Source of the DNA: Terrirubrum sp051646285
GTDB lineage: Bacteria > Pseudomonadota > Alphaproteobacteria > Rhizobiales > Beijerinckiaceae
Assembly (NCBI GenBank): GCA_051646285.1
Contig: JBOFCU010000100.1
Location: 1-25,961, forward strand
Length of the DNA stretch: 25,961 bases
Direction of reading: 5' to 3'
A program made the translations under genes and the position numbers. The notes under the pieces are model-generated. The model was not told the DNA's origin, searched no databases, and saw nothing but the letters and a program-made list of their open reading frames with translations. Every line of letters starts with the position of its first letter. Position 1 is the first letter of the stretch. Shown piece by piece: positions 22,387 to 25,961 of the stretch.

Positions 22387-23261
22387 TGAGCAGTGTGACC
22401 GCTGACCCAGCCATTGCTGTGCGTGCCAAACCGCGCGGATTGTGGCGGTTTATCCGGCGCAACCCGACGATGGCGCTGGGTGCCTTCATTCTCATCTCTG
22501 CGGTTCTGATCGCAATTTTTGCGCCACTGCTGGCCGGTGACCCGATGCAGAAAATGCCCTCGCGCCGGCTGCTTGCGCCTTTCGCACAGCACTGGTTCGG
22601 CACCGATCATCTTGGCCATGATGTGTTTGCACGGACCTTGTTCGGTGCGCGCGTGTCGCTGATAGTTGGATTGAGCGTTGCCACACTGTCCATCTCCATT
22701 GGCCTGATGATTGGCCTGATGGCCGGATATTATCCCATGGTTGACGCCATCGTGATGCGGTTCATGGACGGGCTGATGTCCATCCCTGCCATTCTTTTGG
22801 CGATTGCGCTGGTCTCTCTCAATCGCGGTGGCATTTTTATTGTGATTGCTGCTATCACCATTCCGGAAATTCCCCGTGTGGTGCGGCTGGTGCGGTCGAT
22901 TGTGCTTGGCGTGCGCGAGCAGCCCTTTGTCGAGGCCGCGATTGCGGGTGGCGCGCGGCAGGGCAAAGTTATTATACGCCATATCATGCCCAGCACGTTT
23001 TCTCCGCTGATCGTGCAGGCCACCTATATCTGTGCATCCGCCATTCTTGTGGAAGCCTCGCTGTCATTTCTCGGCGCGGGCATTCCCCCCGAAATTCCAA
23101 GCTGGGGCAACATGATTGCGACGAGCCGCCTTTATCTCGCCCGCGCGCCATGGACCGTTTTCTGTCCGGCGGCAGCGCTGGCGCTGGTGGTTCTTGCTGT
23201 GAATCTGCTGGGTGACGGGTTGCGCGACCGCCTTGATCCGCGCCTGTCGCGGCGGATGTGA
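22386..23261 (+). CDS. Peptide ABC transporter permease (DppC family)
   Basis: A 291-residue permease, partner of the DppB-type protein in a heterodimeric channel. The polar N-terminus ends in RRNPTMALGA, and the first membrane helix (about 28-49) is followed by the DppC hallmark FGTDHLGHDVFARTLFGARVSL (71-92). Further helices lie near 93-114, 131-160, 205-225 and 259-276. The EAA loop includes FVEAAIAGGARQGKVIIRHIMP (181-202). ATG 22386 overlaps the dppB-type stop (TGATG), indicating coupled translation; 6 bp separate it from the first ATPase gene. Confidence 0.93.
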   Translation: MSSVTADPAIAVRAKPRGLWRFIRRNPTMALGAFILISAVLIAIFAPLLAGDPMQKMPSRRLLAPFAQHWFGTDHLGHDVFARTLFGARVSLIVGLSVATLSISIGLMIGLMAGYYPMVDAIVMRFMDGLMSIPAILLAIALVSLNRGGIFIVIAAITIPEIPRVVRLVRSIVLGVREQPFVEAAIAGGARQGKVIIRHIMPSTFSPLIVQATYICASAILVEASLSFLGAGIPPEIPSWGNMIATSRLYLARAPWTVFCPAAALALVVLAVNLLGDGLRDRLDPRLSRRM

Positions 23262-23267
23262 GGTGAC

Positions 23268-24263
23268 ATGAGCGCGCTTCTCTCTGTCCGTGATCTGGAA
23301 ACGCATTTTTTTAATGAAGATGGTGTGACGCGCGCGGTCGGTGGCGTTTCGTTCGATGTTCAGGCCGGTGAAACGCTGGGCATTGTCGGCGAATCCGGCT
23401 GCGGAAAAAGTGTGACGGCCCTTTCGATCATGCAGCTTTTGCCGGCCGGTTTGGGCCGCACCGTGGGCGGCACTGTGCAGTTTGACGGAAACAACCTGCT
23501 CGACTTGCCGGAAGCGCAGATGCGCAGCATTCGCGGCAATCGCATTGCCATGATTTTTCAGGAGCCGATGACAAGCCTCAACCCTGTGCTCACCATTGGT
23601 GAGCAGATTGCCGAGGCTGTGCGGATTCATCAAGGTGCAGACGATGCGGCGGCGCGGGCGCGCGCTACCGAAATGCTGACGCTGGTGCGTATTCCTGATG
23701 CAGCGAAGCGGCTTGATGATTATCCGCACCAGTTTTCGGGCGGCATGCGCCAGCGTGTGATGATTGCGATGGCGCTGGCGTGCAATCCGCGCCTGCTGAT
23801 TGCCGATGAGCCAACGACTGCGCTTGACGTGACCATTCAGGCGCAAATTCTGAAATTGATTGTTGATCTGAAAGACCGCACGGGTGCAGCCGTTATCTTG
23901 ATCACCCATGATCTTGGTGTGGTGGCAGAAACCTGCCAGCGCGTGATCGTGATGTATGCCGGGCGCAAGATTGAAGAGGCGCCAGTTGAATCGCTGTTTG
24001 ATACGCCGCTGCATCCCTACACACGCGGCCTGATGGCTTCGATCCCGCGTGTGGGCAGCGTCAAATCCGGCCAGCGGCTTAATGAAATTCCCGGTATTGT
24101 CCCGTCACTGCGCGAACCGATTGCGGGCTGCGCCTTCGCGCCCCGCTGCACAATGGTGCAAGAACGCTGCCGCCATGAAGCGCCGGCGTTGCGTGCCCTG
24201 CAAACTGCCCATCTTGTCGCATGTCATGAGGCGGAAAAAGCCTTGCCCGGAGGCAGAGGATGA
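23268..24263 (+). CDS. Peptide ABC transporter ATP-binding protein (DppD family)
   Basis: A 331-residue ATPase with Walker A GESGCGKS (41-48), the Q-loop FQEPMTSLNP (97-106), signature QFSGGMRQRV, Walker B LLIADEPTTALDV and the switch histidine in THDLGVV. The C-terminal oligopeptide-transporter extension carries the cysteine pattern C-x-F-x-x-R-C-x6-C and a final H-L-V-A-C, the set of cysteines found in this family and reported to hold an iron-sulfur cluster in some Dpp/Opp ATPases. GAGGTGAC precedes the ATG at 23268. It overlaps the second ATPase gene by 4 nt. Confidence 0.93.
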   Translation: MSALLSVRDLETHFFNEDGVTRAVGGVSFDVQAGETLGIVGESGCGKSVTALSIMQLLPAGLGRTVGGTVQFDGNNLLDLPEAQMRSIRGNRIAMIFQEPMTSLNPVLTIGEQIAEAVRIHQGADDAAARARATEMLTLVRIPDAAKRLDDYPHQFSGGMRQRVMIAMALACNPRLLIADEPTTALDVTIQAQILKLIVDLKDRTGAAVILITHDLGVVAETCQRVIVMYAGRKIEEAPVESLFDTPLHPYTRGLMASIPRVGSVKSGQRLNEIPGIVPSLREPIAGCAFAPRCTMVQERCRHEAPALRALQTAHLVACHEAEKALPGGRG

Positions 24264-25258
24264 CAGCGCAAATCCAACCCATCGCGACGCCGGTGCTGGA
24301 TGTGCATGGCCTTGCCAAGCATTTTCCCGTGCGCAAAGGCCTGCTCAAACGGGAAATTGCATCGGTCAAGGCGGTCGATGGTGTTTCCTTTGCCATTCAG
24401 CCGGGCACGACCCTCTGCATTGTTGGTGAATCCGGTTGCGGAAAATCAACTGTAGGCCGGCTGGTCATGCGGCTGATCGAGCCGACCGGCGGCACCGTTA
24501 AATTGAATGGTGAGGATATTACGGCGCTGCCGTCCGATGCGCTGCGCCATTTCCGCAAACGCGTGCAGATGGTTTTTCAGGACCCGTATGCCTCTCTCAA
24601 TCCACGCCTGCGGGCGGGAACAATTGTGGGCGAGCCACTGGAAAATTTTGATGACATGGGTGCTGCCGAGCGGCAGGGGCGGGTGGCCATGCTGTTTGGC
24701 AAGGTGGGCCTGCGGGCCGATGCCATGCAGAAATTCCCGTTCGAATTTTCTGGCGGGCAGCGGCAGCGGCTTGGCATTGCGCGCGCATTGGCGCTTTCGC
24801 CATCGGTTATTGTTGCTGACGAGCCGGTATCTGCACTTGATGTATCCGTGCAGGCCCAGGTCCTCAATCTGCTGATGGATTTGCAGCAGGATATGGGCCT
24901 CGCCTATCTGTTCATTTCCCATGACCTTGGCGTGGTTGAGCACATCGGTCACCATATCGCGGTGATGTATCTGGGGAAAATTGTCGAGATGGCGCCCAAG
25001 AAAACGCTGTTTGCGACCCCGCAGCATCCCTACACCCGCGCCCTTCTGTCAGCTGCGCCCGTGCCGGATCCGCGCGCGAAACGCGAGCGGCTTTTGCTGG
25101 AAGGGGATGTGCCATCGCCGCTCAATCCACCTTCAGGCTGCGCGTTTCATACCCGCTGCCCGTTTGTCTTTGATCGCTGCCGCGTTGAAACGCCGGCGCT
25201 GAAATCCATTGGCAGCGGCCATGTGGCGGCATGCCATCTGATGGACGCAAAGAGCTAA
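24260..25258 (+). CDS. Peptide ABC transporter ATP-binding protein (DppF family)
   Basis: A 332-residue ATPase, partner of the DppD-type protein. It begins VLDVHGLAKHFPVRKGLLKR, the DppF-type opening, with Walker A GESGCGKST (56-64), Q-loop FQDPYASLNPR, signature EFSGGQRQRLGIARAL, Walker B VIVADEPVSALDVS and switch histidine in SHDLGVVEH. The C-terminal extension again has GCAFHTRCPF and HVAAC cysteines. ATG 24260 overlaps the previous stop (ATGA). It is the last gene of the rightward arm and is followed by an intrinsic terminator. Confidence 0.93.
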   Translation: MTAQIQPIATPVLDVHGLAKHFPVRKGLLKREIASVKAVDGVSFAIQPGTTLCIVGESGCGKSTVGRLVMRLIEPTGGTVKLNGEDITALPSDALRHFRKRVQMVFQDPYASLNPRLRAGTIVGEPLENFDDMGAAERQGRVAMLFGKVGLRADAMQKFPFEFSGGQRQRLGIARALALSPSVIVADEPVSALDVSVQAQVLNLLMDLQQDMGLAYLFISHDLGVVEHIGHHIAVMYLGKIVEMAPKKTLFATPQHPYTRALLSAAPVPDPRAKRERLLLEGDVPSPLNPPSGCAFHTRCPFVFDRCRVETPALKSIGSGHVAACHLMDAKS

Positions 25259-25289
25259 AGCCTATTGAATGGATTGCCATTGAATCAAT

Positions 25290-25320
25290 AAAACCGCTGT
25301 CCCCCAGCGGTTTTATTTTT
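25290..25320. terminator. Intrinsic terminator after the peptide importer operon, possibly bidirectional
   Basis: AAAACCGCTG (25290-25299) pairs perfectly with CAGCGGTTTT (25305-25314) around a TCCCC loop, followed by ATTTTTT. It sits 31 bp after the last ATPase stop and 17 bp before the stop of the convergent amidohydrolase. The A-run on its left side gives a U-run on the minus strand too, so it could serve both genes. Confidence 0.9.
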
Positions 25321-25331
25321 TACTGTTGTAT

Positions 25332-25961
25332 TCATTTCTTTTTGGCGAATTTTGTGCTGCGCGTGGGGTGCCACCATTTGCCCTTCAGCACCACGCCTTC
25401 AGAGACAATGCGCTGATCGCCGATCAGATGCTCGCCAACCACATCGACATAATCATGCTTGCCCTCCTTGACTGATATAATTGTTGCATCACCCAGAGAA
25501 CCGACTTTCAAGGAGCCGTATTCCATGCGTTTCAAGGCAACGGCTGCATTCAGCGTTGAGCATTTCACAACATCATACAGGCTCATGCCCATGCATAAAA
25601 ATTTCGACATGGTGGTGACCTGATCAAAAGCCGGGCCATCAATGCAAAGCTGATGCACGTCTGACGAAATCACATCCGGCTGGAAGCCGTTGGCAAGCAT
25701 GGCGCGCGCCGTCTTGAATGCAAATGAACCCTTGCCATGGCCAATATCAAAAATCACGCCGCGCTTGCGCGCCGCCAGTACGGCGGGTTTTATTGTGCCT
25801 TGTGCTGTGGCCGGAGAATTTGGAAATGGCCGGAACGCATGCGTCAGCACATCGCCGGGGCGCAGCATATCCAGCACCTCCTCATAGGATGGCGGGGGAT
25901 GATCGATGTGGCACATCAACGGCATCCCCACCTCATCAGCCACCTGCAACGCCATGTTCAG
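25332..25961 (-). CDS. Metal-dependent amidohydrolase/deacetylase-family protein (partial, N-terminus off the right edge)
   Basis: The C-terminal 209 residues of an amidohydrolase-superfamily TIM-barrel enzyme; the frame is open through the window edge, and ATG 25955 is internal. Metal-site features visible are CHIDHPPPSYEEVL, VLTHAFRPFPN (His), IFDIGHGKGSF (His) and the strand-8 aspartate in ISSDVHQL. The end G-SLGDATIISV and later V-GEHL is the small beta-sandwich of this superfamily. The pattern recalls the dihydroorotase-like 'amidohydrolase/deacetylase' group (EF_0837-type) more than true hydantoinases. It converges on the importer operon. Role inferred: hydrolysis of an amide, cyclic amide or acetyl group in the same catabolic locus. 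Confidence 0.8.
   Translation of the reverse strand: MNMALQVADEVGMPLMCHIDHPPPSYEEVLDMLRPGDVLTHAFRPFPNSPATAQGTIKPAVLAARKRGVIFDIGHGKGSFAFKTARAMLANGFQPDVISSDVHQLCIDGPAFDQVTTMSKFLCMGMSLYDVVKCSTLNAAVALKRMEYGSLKVGSLGDATIISVKEGKHDYVDVVGEHLIGDQRIVSEGVVLKGKWWHPTRSTKFAKKK

Noticed and set aside
23064..24014. 316-codon minus-strand open frame over the permease/ATPase junction
   Set aside because: Spans two overlapping real genes on the other strand and has His/Arg-rich shadow composition.

Overview
The window is about 26 kb of dense, moderately GC-rich DNA (roughly 60% by eye). It carries short intergenic gaps, Tat-type signal peptides and many importers and catabolic genes. The bad/ali-type genes and overall gene content suggest an alphaproteobacterium, probably a Rhodopseudomonas/Bradyrhizobium-like member of Hyphomicrobiales. 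That is an inference from recalled protein similarity, not a database result. No tRNA, rRNA, insertion sequence, phage gene or CRISPR array was seen.

Region 1 (1-6695) is an alicyclic acid (cyclohexanecarboxylate) catabolic locus. On the minus strand badH, badI and a LivK-type binding protein form one transcription unit. Divergent from it is a MarR regulator resembling BadR. Facing badR is an acyl-CoA dehydrogenase in the AliB role. Divergent from that run an MDR oxidoreductase and a BadK-like hydratase. Together AliB-like, BadK-like, BadH and BadI cover the steps from cyclohexanecarboxyl-CoA to pimeloyl-CoA; only the CoA ligase AliA is not seen. Both divergent promoters carry the same 18-bp element, TTATGnnAATATGTTTCC, a strong candidate BadR operator.

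Region 2 (6696-9310) holds an unrecognised small protein and a DEAD-box RNA helicase with a DbpA-type RNA-binding domain.

Region 3 (9311-14530) holds an Lrp/AsnC regulator divergent from a five-gene operon: NitT/TauT-type ATPase, NrtA/CmpA-like Tat-exported binding protein, permease, OsmC-family protein, and an acyl-CoA-dehydrogenase-fold protein that lacks the catalytic glutamate. This looks like an uptake-plus-oxidation module for an unknown, possibly organosulfur, compound. Its leader carries a nested terminator-like hairpin.

Region 4 (14551-25961) is a second catabolic locus. One arm, on the minus strand, is a translationally coupled operon of diaminopropionate ammonia-lyase, an N-carbamoyl-D-amino-acid hydrolase (nitrilase fold) and an M20 L-carbamoylase/ureidopropionase-type amidase. 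The divergent arm is an M81 (MlrC-like) peptidase followed by a complete Dpp/Opp-type importer (binding protein, two permeases, two ATPases), ended by a clear intrinsic terminator. A convergent partial metal-dependent amidohydrolase lies at the right edge. The combination suggests import and breakdown of a peptide-like or ureido compound containing 2,3-diaminopropionate. The shared promoter between the arms carries five ATGGC/GCCAT half-sites in 67 bp. No regulator gene for this locus lies in the window.
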